This document shows, in pieces, positions 11,108 to 23,600 of a stretch of 64,000 nt of DNA (within the stretch, counting starts at the first letter, position 1; each line of letters begins with the position of its first letter). The stretch is from Clavelina lepadiformis (taxonomy: Eukaryota > Chordata > Ascidiacea > Aplousobranchia > Clavelinidae). The translations under genes were made by a program, and so were the position numbers. The notes under the pieces are model-generated. The model searched no databases, was not told the DNA's origin, and saw nothing but the letters and a program-made list of their open reading frames with translations. The stretch lies in contig NC_135243.1 of assembly GCF_947623445.1 (NCBI RefSeq), positions 15,626,501-15,690,500 of the forward strand, read 5' to 3'.

Positions 11108-12521
11108 ACTAGACGTAAAGGTGAAGCTGAAATATAAACGAGACGCAGTTGTAAAACTCCTTTACATCGACACTTTTTATTTGTCTCATTAATACGTTTT
11201 CAACACCCTCCTGCATCGACAGCTTAATAACACATGTTCAATTGTAGCGATGAGTGTTTAATAAATCCATGCTGGCTGCTTACCCTCATTTGTTCTTACG
11301 ACTCAGTTTTGCACCACATACGTTACTGTTGCACTGCAGTTAAAATATGCTATAGGAGTGTAGGCTGTCCGTTGCTTTTCGTCGCTACCTTCAAATGCAT
11401 TGATAAACATTCATAGGTGTTTGCTCAATGATTGCTGGGGCTGCGTTGCAAAGGTTCTGTGCTTCCAATTACTTAATCAGCCATTTCTGAGGAGTCAACA
11501 TTTCTAATTGCTCACTCACATATGCAGCCTCCATGACTGCTGCGTGTTGTCTTAGTTGCAGAAAATCCGGTTGCAGAAAAACTTAAGCGATGAAAGATGA
11601 AATTTTGTATGAAGGCAATTCATTGCACCCGTGCTATAGCTTCATAGGAAAGCTGATTCGCTAAATTTTGAAAGACTTATTTTTATGTTTGTATTTTGTT
11701 ATCACTTGGCTCACTTTACACACAGATAACACATCATTTATTTACACTTAAGATTAGGGGATATAGGTTCCTCAACCTGTTTTATTCCTCGCACCATTCT
11801 CTGTATCTTACTAACACGCAGGTTGGTCGACACAAAGAAAATTACGTTTTATTTGTTACAGAACTTACGGGATTTAGTTACATAATATCACCGGTGCTTT
11901 CACAATTTAGCCTTGCATTAGCTGCACACTTAAAAGTATTATTTGTAATGAGAATTCTTATATTTTCTACATACTTTTTAACGTCGTAGCTCATATGATA
12001 CAACACGTTTAGATACAATACAATACATACAATACAATACATATGCACAAAAAGTTTATGGCAGGAATGTTGATGATACGCAGGTGTACCACCATTGTGC
12101 TGGTTCACTATAAGCTACAAAACGGAATGTCGGTGTTGCAGTTGATCGAGCCACCACGTTGCAGCAAATGATAGTTTGTGAGTTTTGTGATGCAAATATC
12201 TGTACATATATGTATATATATACGTGCGACACCACATGTGATTGTGACCCGTTTAGTGTCTGTGTGTACTTAAGTGCTCAGATGAAAAAACTTTCGTCAC
12301 AAAAATACTCTCTACAGCATGTATCGTAATCTAAGTACCAATGTCACCAAAACCTGCTTCATTGCACAAAAGCCAGAAGAACTAACACAGGTTTTCCACA
12401 ACAAACGTGAAGAATTATTAATTAATTAATTAAATGCTTTATGTCTTTGGAATCAAAGAGTCCAGTAAAACAATTAACTAAACAAAATTCGAGCTTCATC
12501 GTTTAATGAAGCTCCAAATAA
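11108..12521. other. Spacer between NXPE copies; no gene seen
   Basis: No exon recognised in 1.4 kb. Simple sequence occurs at 12012-12041 (imperfect ATACA repeats) and a short TTAA-rich run at 12415-12435. Open frames here lack any protein signature. Confidence 0.4.
12012..12041. repeat. ATACA microsatellite
   Basis: About six imperfect copies of the pentamer ATACA in the spacer between two NXPE pseudogenes. Confidence 0.7.
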
Positions 12522-13384
12522 TTAATCATTTAAAGGTATCATCGTTGTAAAATCCCAAACATTTAAAACCACAACCCTATCCAGGTCTTTAAAAATTTCT
12601 CTCAAAATGATTTCAAACCTGAAGAGCGCCCACTCTTGAATTGATTCTACAACGTTCATGCCGCGAAAAATAAATCGGGTTTCGGGATAGATCTTTAAAT
12701 GATCCAAAATATCTTTTTTGATGCGCATTAGGCGGTGAATGTAATAAGAAACGTCGTAATGCGCCAAATGAACACCTACGTTATCTATTACATAAACATT
12801 GGAACCTCCAAGTGTTAGACTTTCAATTGTGTCGCTTAAGTACGGTCTGGTGGCGGAAAGTCCTGTTAATTGTATAGGCATTCCGTGAGTCTTGTAATAA
12901 TCTGTGATGTTGTCATGTTTGCTTTGGTCTATTTGTGATGTTTGTCCGTTAATTTTACTAGCATGGAAACTGCGCGTTAAAGTAAAAGTACTTGTACCGA
13001 CATAAAAAAATTGTTTGATTGTCGAGTCGCCCAAAAGGAAAACAACTTTGTTCCGAAAGCACTCGCGTGATGAGGCAACCGATTCAATGGGAACTTTTTG
13101 TTTTAGCGACACCCATTTTTCAGCATGAAGGCATCCTGATGCAAAGCTGTCTTTTATCACCATACCATACCGGATTAAGGACAGGAAATTTGTTGCTGGT
13201 GAAACCTTAACTGGCAATCCTGATCCTTCAATCTTCCCAAATTTTCCATAAGTTGTTGTGTGCTTATGTGTTGGTTCAGCTGTAAAATTTGTCCAGCGGT
13301 AAATTCCTTCAACTGAAAGCAACAATTTAACTTCCAACGTAAAGTCTCCGCTCATCAACAAAGGAGCCTTCACTGTGTATGTTC
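12522..13384 (-). pseudogene. NXPE-family pseudogene, copy B, rearranged
   Basis: Reading on the minus strand, the frame starts abruptly inside the neurexophilin-like domain (YTVKAPLLMSGDF), runs to FTAEPTHKH and then continues directly into the esterase region (TTTYGKFG). The end of exon 1, the intron and about 50 codons of exon 2, including the CDYSNPR linker, are deleted, in frame, near 13260. The esterase motif GDSTIKQFF survives. At the C-terminus the codon after PLND is TAA, and the conserved YHP motif with the presumed catalytic His is gone, although the downstream codons (LNDEARILFS) are still recognisable. The 5' half of the gene is missing; homology stops at about 13384. A dead copy with two deletions and at least one nonsense change. 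Confidence 0.85.
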
Positions 13385-13385
13385 G

Positions 13386-14380
13386 ATACGGCATGTGCGG
13401 CAAAACGATATAAAAAATAAAAAGCAAACGAACAACATGTGTAACAAAGAGAAGCTCGGTAACCGGAGCTCGAGCGATGGGGAATCATCGCCGGGTTTAA
13501 GTCGTGCAAAGACTTTTCTCAGTCCGAGGAAAAAGATTATCAAAACAAACCAAGAAACAACCCACGTTTTTAGTTGCCCCAGTGTTTGTAGCTTATTCAC
13601 ACCCAATGCGATGAAAGAAAGTATAAATATAGAAATAGATAGCATAATAAAGAATGCATATACGAAAATATAAGTATAGACGGAAAAAGTAGCAATCTGG
13701 CAACAGCTGCCGAAATTTTCTGAAAACAGATAAGAAATAGAACATATCTGCAACTTTATGTAGGTTTATTAGTATATTTGTTTGCTTCTCAACAACTTTC
13801 TAAAACTGTAAGGATCAATAAGAAATGGTACAAAAATATCTGTTATATTTGATACAGCTTACTGTAATATTATATTCATATAAGATTTAAACTTTTCACC
13901 GTATTATAATCTACACGTTGCGTCTTGTTATGGTAATTATAATCAGTAATCACTAATCACCCTACTACGAAAGTAACCAAGGATCAACTTAAGAAGGAGG
14001 AAAAAGCAGTATATGCACTGCTAATGGATTTTCAAGATAATACGTTTCGAATGAAACTCTGGTTCAACAAACATTGCAACATCACGTAAATGTAGAATTA
14101 TAGTTTTCTACTGCAGGTTTGTTCTCCTATGCACAGAGCACTTTAAACGTTGCAGTAGCATATTTGAAACTGCAACGTCATGCTAATATGACCAAATTGC
14201 GTTTTCGTACAAAGATAAAAAAAGACAAGCAAGGAAAAAATATCATCTATCCTATAGCCTTCATGCTACTCGGTATATGAGACTTTCCGAAAGAGAAAAA
14301 ATTCTATATTTTATATTGGTCTTTACAGTTGTGTCATGGAAGAAAATGTAACGTATTTACGCTTACGTTTATAGAAACTT
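13386..14380. other. Spacer with a hydrophobic open frame, origin unknown
   Basis: Directly upstream of NXPE copy B a minus-strand frame (13753-13370, 127 codons) encodes several hydrophobic segments separated by a charged stretch (RLKPGDDSPSLELRLPSF). It could be an exon of an unidentified membrane protein brought here by the rearrangement, but I cannot place it in a family. 13760-14380 is AT-rich with nothing recognised. Confidence 0.3.
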
Positions 14381-16398
14381 TTACTTAGGCCAATTGCAGA
14401 CATAACTGAATAGTAATAATGCTTCTTCGTTTAGCGCATGTTCCCCAGGGTGATAATGTTTCAGTGGCGACACTGTGGTATAATCCCAAAAATTCAAAAA
14501 CAACACGCCTATTAAACTTTTGAACACCTCTCTAAGGATAAACTCCAATCTAAAAATTGCCCATTCTTCCATTGTTTCCACCACATTTAAACCTCGAAGT
14601 ATGAATCTTGTATCAGGAAATATTCTTAAATGATCTGCAATGGCATCGCGAATTTTCAGAATTCTATGTACGAAATACGAAGTATCGTAATGCAGTAGAT
14701 GGACTCCGATATTGAAGATAACGTAAAGAGCAGGGCCTCCCGTCTTAAGGGTCTCAATAGTGTCACTTATATAAGGTCTGGTGCCAGGCACACCCCTCAC
14801 GGATACCGGTACGCCGTGTGTTCTGTAATAGATGGTGATGTTGACTGTTTTATCCTGGCCAAGTTGAGAAGCGTGTCTGTTTATCTTATTGCTGGGACCA
14901 GTTTGTGTAAGGTTGAAGACGGCAACTGCAATCTCGAAAAATTGTCTCATAGTCGAATCTCCGACCATATAAATTACTTTGTTTTTGAAACAATTACGCG
15001 ACCAAGCGAGAGATATAACTGGTGATTTTTGCTGGAGTGAAACCCATCTGTCATTTCGGAGATATCCCGCAGGTATCGAGGTGCCTTTATATTCCATTCC
15101 GTAAGTAACATTCCAGATTATCGGATCCTTTTTTATTATTTTTATACGCACAGACGAGCCGAAGACTTCACCGAATTTTCCGTACTCTTTCAAGGAATCT
15201 ACACTGATTTGAAACGGTGGCCGCCAAGGCAACAATCTGTGTCTGTATTGAACGATGGGATGGCAGATGCCGGATGGAGGTCGAACGCAAAACCACGGTT
15301 CTTGGTTTCTAGGGTTGCTGTAATCGCATAGCTTCTCTGGCGAGTATCTGTGGAACATTGTATATTACAATAGAATTTTCCATTTCAACACTTAGGCTAC
15401 TCTAGTAAAGCCAAACATCATATATGGCTAGTAAGGACTATTGAATGTTTGTCGTTACAGATGCGGTTTTCTTTAACACGCTGTTTCGCTTTCATTTGTA
15501 CCCTTAGATAGACTATAAGTTACCTTATAAAGCCAAACTATACTCCAGTACAAATTAGCTTGAGGCTACCTTACCTCTTAAATGTCGTGAGATGGATCCC
15601 ACAATAAACAAGCTCCATAGATTTTAAAACAGCTGTGTGTATCACGACCTTGTATTCTCCTAACTCAGTAAATTTTATCCAACGATCAATTCCTTCAACT
15701 GAAAGCAACAACTTCACTTCCAACGTAAAATCTCCGCTCATCAACAAAGGAGCCTTCACTGTGTACGTTCCATTGGCATGGTCGTATATCGCACAAGGAA
15801 TTCCATCCACTGCTTCTCCAAATCTCGTTCTGATGAGTCTTGCGCGAAAATAATCACCTCCGAACATTTTATTCCGCATCAGTTGATCCCTGGCTTGAAT
15901 ATGAGCAACAAAAACATCTCCCACCACATAACTTGTTCGGTTTTTTACAAAAAGTTTAGAAGTGATTGTGGTGAAGGAGCTTGTGTCGTTTGATTGTCCA
16001 TTAGACCGATAGTTTAAGAGAGATGTTGCGAGCCATGGAAGGTAATGAATCCATTCAGTCCGTATTTGCTTAAATGACGACACCCCAAATGCGCTAAGCG
16101 GCAAACCGTAAGTATCTTTGTAAATGTTTCCATAAAATGCCGAATTTGGATTTTTGGTTTCGTCAGGTAAGGCAAAATCTTTGGTGATATTTGATGCCTC
16201 TAGCTTTTTAGTAGTCGTCTTTGCTATGTTCGACTGATAATTTCTGTAATATAAGCTTTTTGCACCAACGTAGGTAGAATCCATTTGTATACTTGATATA
16301 TAAACTAGGGATATACAACAGCTGATGCCAATCCCCAACAACGTATAATACTTCATCCAAGGAATCATCTTGCATAGCTTATTCTTAGGCCTATACAC
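14381..16398 (-). CDS. NXPE-family protein (neurexophilin-like plus PC-esterase), copy A, intact
   Basis: Exons 16398-15575 and 15347-14381 join in phase 2 (donor AG|GTAAGG, acceptor TTCCACAG|A) to give 596 aa. Order of parts: basic start and one hydrophobic anchor (about 16-34); a variable stalk; the neurexophilin-like domain (about 160-262) with the FGGDYFRARLIRTRFG block; the linker CDYSNPRNQEPWFCVRPP, which is diagnostic of NXPE proteins; then the PC-esterase domain with GDSTMRQFF (Ser about 406) and HYHPGE near the C-terminus. Exon 2 is exactly 967 bp, as in copy D. It is upstream-most of the four tandem copies, all transcribed leftwards, which suggests tandem duplication. Function as for copy D: a type II membrane or secreted enzyme-like protein whose substrate is unknown. 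Confidence 0.88.
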
Positions 16399-17202
16399 TT
16401 CATGTATAAAAGAAGCTGTGAAAGTCTTGTTCGAGCTATCGGTTTCCTGCAGCTATAATAGCCTGTACAATGTCAGAAGCTTTCTACATATAAACTAAAC
16501 ATAAGCCATTGAATTATATGTTTCTCTTCCAGCACGAAAAGTAGAAAAGATAATTTAAATTATGTTCTTCATAACTCCGTGAATGCAATACCACTTCCAG
16601 ATAACATCACACAAAGCTGACGTTATATTGCCATTTTGCGTGGACCATTTCTTCGAAGTTAAACGCACCAATTAATAAGGAAATACTGTAATACGACATA
16701 CCACGACGTGGTAATTGGAAACTTTCTGGGAAATTACCTGTGGCTTTACACTAGCTTGCAGCATTCCATACACATGGAGAGGACGCAATAAACAAGGTTA
16801 TAGGGACTTGCACATTATTTAGTGATTTAGTCGATGCATTGTGCGTTATTATCTACATTTCTGAAGCAAGTGTTTTGCTGTACTGTAACGGCCTAAAGTG
16901 TTCGATTTGGTTAACTGAGGACTTACTTAGGTTTAGGTTAAAAGTTGGATTATGGTAGTAAGGTGGTGTCACCCTGTGCCCCTAATATCACATCTCGTAA
17001 ATTTTTCCATATTACACAAATGATTGAAATATCTTCAATGTTTTGCGTTTGAAGGAAACCATTTTCTATCCTAATACTAATTAATTAACACAATCGCATT
17101 ACCAAGTCCCTTTATCAAGTCAACCCAAATTTAGCCTTCAAGCTATTTCACTGTCCTAATACACTGTATTGTTTCAGTCATGATTAGTCTATACTCTATA
17201 AG
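16399..17202. other. Upstream region of NXPE copy A; no gene seen
   Basis: Presumed 5' flank of the minus-strand gene. No promoter element could be assigned convincingly on that strand. The 8 bases before the next element are tctataag. Confidence 0.4.
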
Positions 17203-17545
17203 CAGGGTTGCCATACCGTCCTTATTTCTAAGATTAGTCCTTATTTTAAGGATCCGTGTCTTAGAAAATATGTTTGTCCTTTTTTCTAAGAAATGTCCTT
17301 ATTTTCACTTGCGTCCTTATTTTTAGGGCAGATCGGGGTTCGTATTTTGGGCATTTTGAAACCTTTAGTATACCACTTTGTACCAAAGAGATACCAAAAT
17401 TTAAAACATGCAGATAGTGTCTTGTTTTTTTGTTTTTTTTTTAGGAACATTGGTTGCTTTTTCCTGTTGTGCACTGTTTAAGGTGGTATTCGTCTTTCGA
17501 TTCCTAGTCGTCCTTATTTTTGAGTTGAGACCGATGGCAACCCTG
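17203..17545. mobile_element. hAT-type MITE, right end of the composite
   Basis: 343 bp, about 99% identical to 3885-4227 and in the same orientation, with inverted ends cagggttgccat / atggcaaccctg. Its right flank (17546-17553) is tatactgc, identical to the left flank of the other copy; its own left flank is tctataag. Confidence 0.88.
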
Positions 17546-17553
17546 TATACTGC

Positions 17554-20052
17554 AACTAGATTTAGTCTGTGGCGAAAAGACTGGTCGGAAGTAGGTTGTA
17601 TCGTCTATATGCCTAGCCTATAGCTCGACTGGGGTATATATATCCATGAAAGTACTGGGGTTTATATGTCAACTAAGCGCGCTGTTTCTGATCTAATCTG
17701 CTAAACAAGTCGTGACTTGGTGAGATTGAATAAATCATTTTCAGGTGAAAAACTGACAAAAAATGCAATGTATTTGAAACGAAATGTTGGTGAGTTGTGA
17801 AAGTGTAAACACCATAATTAAAGTTATGTTAAGCTTTATTGACCCGAGATAATCATGTTGTGCCTTGGTAGCACTTATTCCCGACTGTCTGTCTGCGTGG
17901 TCGGCAAGTGAACTCTACCAGGCTCGTTTCGCGAATGTATGGTCAACTGTGTAAAACGGGAGTGGAGTTGAAAAACGTTTAATGGCGATAATAAATCGAA
18001 AAGCAGCAGCTGACGTATCTTGTAGACCTACATTAAAAACATATCGGAAAGTCGGGCATAAAAGCTTGCTAAAATCGACAGAAACCAATCTGAAAAAGGG
18101 CTTAACTTTACAGCACTTAGTTTCTGCTTTCACTAAAAATCGAAATGCAGAATCGTAAAATCCACTCAACAAAATACTTGCCAGCAGAGCACCAAAGAAA
18201 AAACAGAATCAATCTTAGTCACATAGCAAGAAAATAGGGGTTGCACGGGCGCCGTATATTCTAAAATTTTGCGATTTCAATGATTTTGTCGGACGTTCTA
18301 CGTAATAGCTGAAAAACGTGTGTTAGACCAATCAGAGGCCAGCATGCCCGGTGTTGCTTTTCAGTGCGGGTATTGCACTAGCAAATGGCGCGTTAAAAAC
18401 GTCCAGGTCGTATGTTTAGGCTCGCCTCAGTTGTAGATGAAAATTGATGAAACTTGACCTTTTTGGCCCAAAATTTCATTCTTGAATTTAACATTTTATT
18501 GTAAGAGTTAGAGATACGTGATTTTATCAAGATTTCGTGAAATAACAGCCTAATGCCTACAAAAGTGACATGCAAAATTTCAGGGCGCCCGATGCGAAAA
18601 GTTTCGATTAATTGCATTTTTTTTGTAATTTCACTATATAAAAAAACAAACAAAGAAATTATACATTTTTACAAGCATATACGGCGTCTTAATTACCAGA
18701 TAAAACCTCAGGGGTAGCGGAGTAACGCCTCACGGGAAATAAGCTAAAAACTGTGCACATGTGAATGGTAAAGAAGTGCGGTAGTGCGAGAGCAGTTATA
18801 AAAGCCGATAAGCACACACACAAATGAAGCAATGTATAGCGCCAATAAAACAGATGTTAACACACACATTGGACAAATTACTTTATAATAGTGGAGTAAA
18901 CAAACAGTGCATGCACACTCTTAGATAAAAGTTATATAACAGTTTACAGGGTATATATAATAAATATAGCAATTAACAGCTTACGCCGTAAACTAATGCC
19001 TTAGAAATTGGTTGATACAACATTAAAATGCAGTTCTTATAAAACAGGTGCATAAAAATACCCCGTGACACGCTTAGGGAACTTTAACCATACCTATTTC
19101 ATGTTTTCCACATAAAACATTTTGCTGTACATACTTGTGCTCGATCTGGATATCAGCATCTTGCACATCCTTTTTACAATGTGATGTCATTATTGTAATC
19201 TAATTGCCAGTTAGTGGGGTTTCACGCCAGTTGGCCTACTTAAGAGGTGAGCTGCGCTCTATGTAACTAAGTTCAGTATATTGCAAAAGTGGTTCTTGTA
19301 AGCGGGAATCGAAGTTTTAATTTGGTTAACTGGTAGTTTAGATAGTTTAGAAGATCATAAAAAGGTGTGATGCAATCACCATCGTTTTTTTTCAATATTT
19401 CACCTAAAACAAAGAGCTGTATATTTACAAAGCTAATTGTACCAAATTAGGATAAAACTAATTATAACTATAACTTCTGCAACAACTTATAGCTGCAAGA
19501 ACAACTATAATGCCTTATGCTGCAGTAACTTCCACCACTAAGGTAAAATACTTTTTGTTGCAGTTAGACTCCGGTCGGTTGTAAATCCCGGCCAGTATTA
19601 ATATATCTGGTAGGATAAGTGCTCCGAGGAAAACGAAAACTCGTGGTTGAGTGAAAAAACCACGCCCGACAAAAATATTCAACAAATTAAATGCGCTTTC
19701 ATTGCATTGAGTATAGCTACTAACAGTTAGGTGTTTAAATACCCTTATAGTAATGAATATTTTTTATTGTAGTTAACCTGCCCGCTTTTTTTTAATTAAA
19801 TGCAACCTTTTCATTTGTTTTTCATCTAAGCAAATAATATCATCGGTCTGCCTGATGTATACACAGCTCTTGTTGTTGAGAAAATATGACTTTAATTTCT
19901 GGCATTTCAAATGACCTAAAGCGATGCTTAACATTATAATTTTGACGTCAGACTTGACATTTGTTAACGCTTAGCAAAACACCGGGAAGAAGTGCGCCAT
20001 ATTTGGAAGTTTTCTTCAAAATCTCGTTTTTTGTTTGTCCCTGTTAGACTCA
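17554..20052. other. No gene seen; upstream region of the filament gene
   Basis: 2.5 kb without a recognisable exon. A possible fold-back element spans about 18250-18690, with roughly 10-bp inverted ends (cgccgtatat / atatacggcg), but I found no clear TSD. Enhancers of the filament gene may lie here, but nothing in the sequence shows it. Confidence 0.4.
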
Positions 20053-20061
20053 TATATAAAG
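20053..20061 (+). promoter_or_regulatory. Candidate TATA box of the filament gene
   Basis: TATATAAAG in a suitable position upstream of the intermediate-filament coding region (ATG 20633). A transcript starting about 30 bases downstream would have a 5' leader of about 550 nt; a possible leader intron could begin at ttag|gtaaact near 20139. Prediction from sequence only. Confidence 0.45.
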
Positions 20062-20632
20062 AGCAGTTAAGTGTATTTCGTCGATTTCATCGTCGTAACT
20101 TTCAGAAGTTTGGCTGTTGTGTGAGTTAGATTGTATTAGGTAAACTGTTTGTAAATGGTTTTGAACAGTGAAAGTGTATATTTTACCACTAAGATCAGAT
20201 TGAGTTTTGATGATAGTAAATTACGGCACATATCCTTTACCATAAATTAGAATTATCGCTGTCTTGTAGTTATATCTAATGAAGCAAACTCAAGCTTGCG
20301 TAAGCTCGTGTTGCTTAATTAAAAGTTAACCTTTAGTGTGCTACCATTTATTCCGCTTTTTTGTTATACTGAGGTTAACTCGGTTCAGCTACCATCACAT
20401 TATCACCTTACCTTACTAGACATACAGTATATAAAAACAATAGCTTACTAAAAGATTAGTAAAACGATGGTTGCTAAGTTATACTTATTTGCAAGCGAAC
20501 TGGCTGCTTAGAATAATAAGAATAATAGTCTGGTAAATAGTCTAGTAAACCGGTGGTAGCTTTATTACAGTTTATGCTTAAGGCATAGATTACTATATCA
20601 GTTTTAACGGCTTGCTTTTTTCAACCGCGGCA

Positions 20633-23600
20633 ATGCAATCTCCTGGTCAAAATCGCCAAGGCACGTCATACAGAGTGGTCACTTCTACTCGAACAACAAC
20701 CTCAGGTCGGGATTTATCAGCTCCGTCTTCTTCGCCTTTAAGATTGCCAGACGTCGCACCACAAGGAAGAGTGAGTAAAATTTATGCTTTTACTAATCAA
20801 TGCGTGCCACGCAAGAAATTGCTATACTGTATGCAATACGAAACCTAAGCTATTTTGTTAACTGTAAATACCCTGGCCTACAGCATCAGCGGTTTTCTGC
20901 TGCTAATTTAAGCATATGTATATATATACAGTATGGTACTTTAAGAGATTTTACAATAAAAGTTTGGTCCTCATCTTTTATTCCATATTTATGTTATATT
21001 ATTTAGATGTCGTATGGAATGTATTCCTCCACTTATGATTCTGGATATGGCGCTGGAATGGGATCTGTGTATGTTAGCGAGAAAGACATCCAGGAACTTG
21101 GTGGAACTCAAGGACTCGAGTTTAGAAACATGAGATCCGGCGAGAAAGAAGAATTAAAGGTTACTCTATTAAAAAATAAGCGCAACGTATTAATCTATGA
21201 GCATAAATGTATAAATGCATTGATTGTGGTATACTGGTACGGGAAGGTATTTGACCTTGCTTTCGGATTTGATTTTATCTTTTAAGTAATCTGTCCTGTC
21301 TGAGAGAACAATAATGGAAAGTCATAAACTATGGTAGGCTTCCGTTTCAATCTGTGAATTTTATTACAGGGTCTTAACAATCGATTTGCATCGTATATTG
21401 AACGTGTAAGGTTCCTCGAACAGCAGAATAAGTTGTTGGAGGCCCAATTGAGGCAACTTTCGGTTAAGTACGAGTCGAAACTTGGCGAGCTTTATGCCAG
21501 TGAAGTACGTCGCTTGAAAGCGATAATCGACTCACTGAATACTGATAAAGCTCTTATTGATGCGGAATTAGATCATATGCGTCAGGATGTCAATGATCTG
21601 AAAAGAGAGTGAGTAACATATAAGTGATTGCTAAACATCTTTGAAATGCATTAAAATGATACAGTAAGATTATTCAATGTTTGAAAACGCTGAATTGAAA
21701 ATTCCCAAAGATAATGCAGCACGTAACGATTTGTTTCGACGACATACTTGGAAAAATTAATTGCAGATATCACTAATTAGAATGTAAAAGGAAAACTTCC
21801 AAACGTTTAAAATATTTTGCAATTCCCATTTTGTATTTTTTACTACACTTTTATGGCACAATTAATTTTTTTAATGTTTTTGTCAAACCAGAATTGATTC
21901 ATATAATGTGAGCATATTATTTGGTTCACCTTTGTGAAAAGGAACGTTTTTATCTTAAAATACATTTTTGGGTGTAGTCATTTGGAAATTTAAAGCTTTC
22001 TCGTAAACAGTCATGTTAATAACCACTGTAGACACGCTCATAAACGTATAAACTGTAACTTTAGAAATGTCAAGACATAATAGAATACTGCGCTCTCAAT
22101 ATCTGTTTGCTATTGTTGTTGCTCCGGGCTATAAACGATCTTTTGCAAAACGTGTCTCAAGCAGGCTAACAAGAGGTTTATTACCATATATGGTCGTGTG
22201 CTTCTTGAATGACAAACCGATCGTTAGCCCGGGGCTAACATTATCTGTCGCACACGTAGGCGCCGAACACTTGTCGTATTTGGTGTACATGAAATGTCTT
22301 TTAAATTTGACATTTTTTAACTGAACTTAAAACACGTTAAATATCATCATGCCTTAGAATTTCATGTCCTTTAGAGTAATTTATTCTACTTGATTGGCTC
22401 GTTAATATTTCTACTTAAAAACCGATGTCGATGTCTCAAATATAACATAAACTTCTTACATTATAATTTTGCTGCTAAATATGTGGTAGCCTACAGGCTA
22501 TCATGTTTGTGTGTACGTTATACTTTTGATGTTGTTTTCCAAAATATAAGCTCATAACTAGGGCCCGCAAAAGTCAATAAAGTCAAAAATTTTTAAGGAC
22601 CTCGTCTGACCACGAATCAAAGAATAAAATTGTTTTCAGCACCTAGGGGATTGTTTCTAAGAAGTTTATAGGTCAAAATTTACAATAAAGTCAAAATTTT
22701 CAATAAAGTCAAAATTTGTCAAATTATGGCTTTTGACAAAGTTTTTCTGTTTCTTGAGAGTAATTTTTGTAAAAATCCTCGTGGAAGCATTGTAAATCAG
22801 GAACTGCGACACAATTAAACCATATTAACCCATAAAAGCAGGAAATAAGTCACAATGCCCACTTGGATCAGCAGTAACTTTTATCGCAAATTGTCCATTG
22901 TTTATTCATTGTTACGTATTTAAATAAATTAATCCTTATGCCGCGTGAAGGGGGTTACATTACTTCTTCCCTGTTTAATTTGCTGTTTATTAGAATTTAC
23001 CATTCGGAGAAAATCGAGGCAAAGTGCCCTTTTCACAAGGACAAAATAACACAAGCTACCTAAATCTAACGCCAAAAAACACGACGCACTTTTTATAATC
23101 CATAAAACACCTTGACTTTTCGACAAAATATTACGTTTGGGTCTGAAATCGACAAAATATTATGTTTGGGTAACTGGAGGAAGAACTGTGGCCTCTACAA
23201 ATAAGCAATTTCGTTAGGTCAAAATAAAGTCAAAATTTGATAAAAATAAAGTCAAAAAAAATTTTTTTTAGGTCAAAATAAAAATGGCCCTACTCATAAC
23301 CAATACAATATATGTCAAATCAAAGCATATACAGTATAGTTTAGTTTTTTTCTTATGTGTTAGTATCAAGGGAAGCAAAGTTTTCAAACAGAGTTTTGAA
23401 TGCCGATAAACTTGACATGTAAACTCGAACCGTGTTGTGATCAAACATGACTTAGATTTGAGTTAATCATAGAGTTAGTAAATATTTCTACTTCGGTTTA
23501 TGTTAAGGAATTTTGGTTTGTAGGCATGAAACTGCTGTAAGCGAGAGAGAAGAACTTGAAAGGGAATTGACCAACTTGAGATCAAATGTTGATGATTGTA

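Larger units (their letters stand above)
3885..17545. mobile_element. Putative composite (macro) transposon carrying an NXPE cluster
   Basis: Two nearly identical 343-bp MITEs in the same orientation (3885-4227 and 17203-17545) bound this 13.66-kb block. Each begins cagggttgccat and ends atggcaaccctg. The 8 bases outside the left MITE (3877-3884) and outside the right MITE (17546-17553) are both tatactgc, while the inner flanks (taagtacc after the left copy, tctataag before the right) match neither each other nor the outer pair. That is what is expected if the whole block, not each MITE, inserted with an 8-bp TSD, as hAT macrotransposons do. Cargo: two intact and two broken NXPE copies, an orphan small-HSP exon and a rearranged piggyBac-like MITE. 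The alternative is ectopic recombination between two MITEs. Confidence 0.6.

Noticed and set aside
13438..13510. tRNA-like or SINE sequence upstream of NXPE copy B
   Set aside because: The ccgggtttaagtcg string resembles a B box loosely, but there is no A box and no cloverleaf.
20800..21006. Open frame reading through filament intron 1
   Set aside because: It runs from exon 1 across a good donor (GTGAGT) and is out of the filament protein's frame; an intron shadow.
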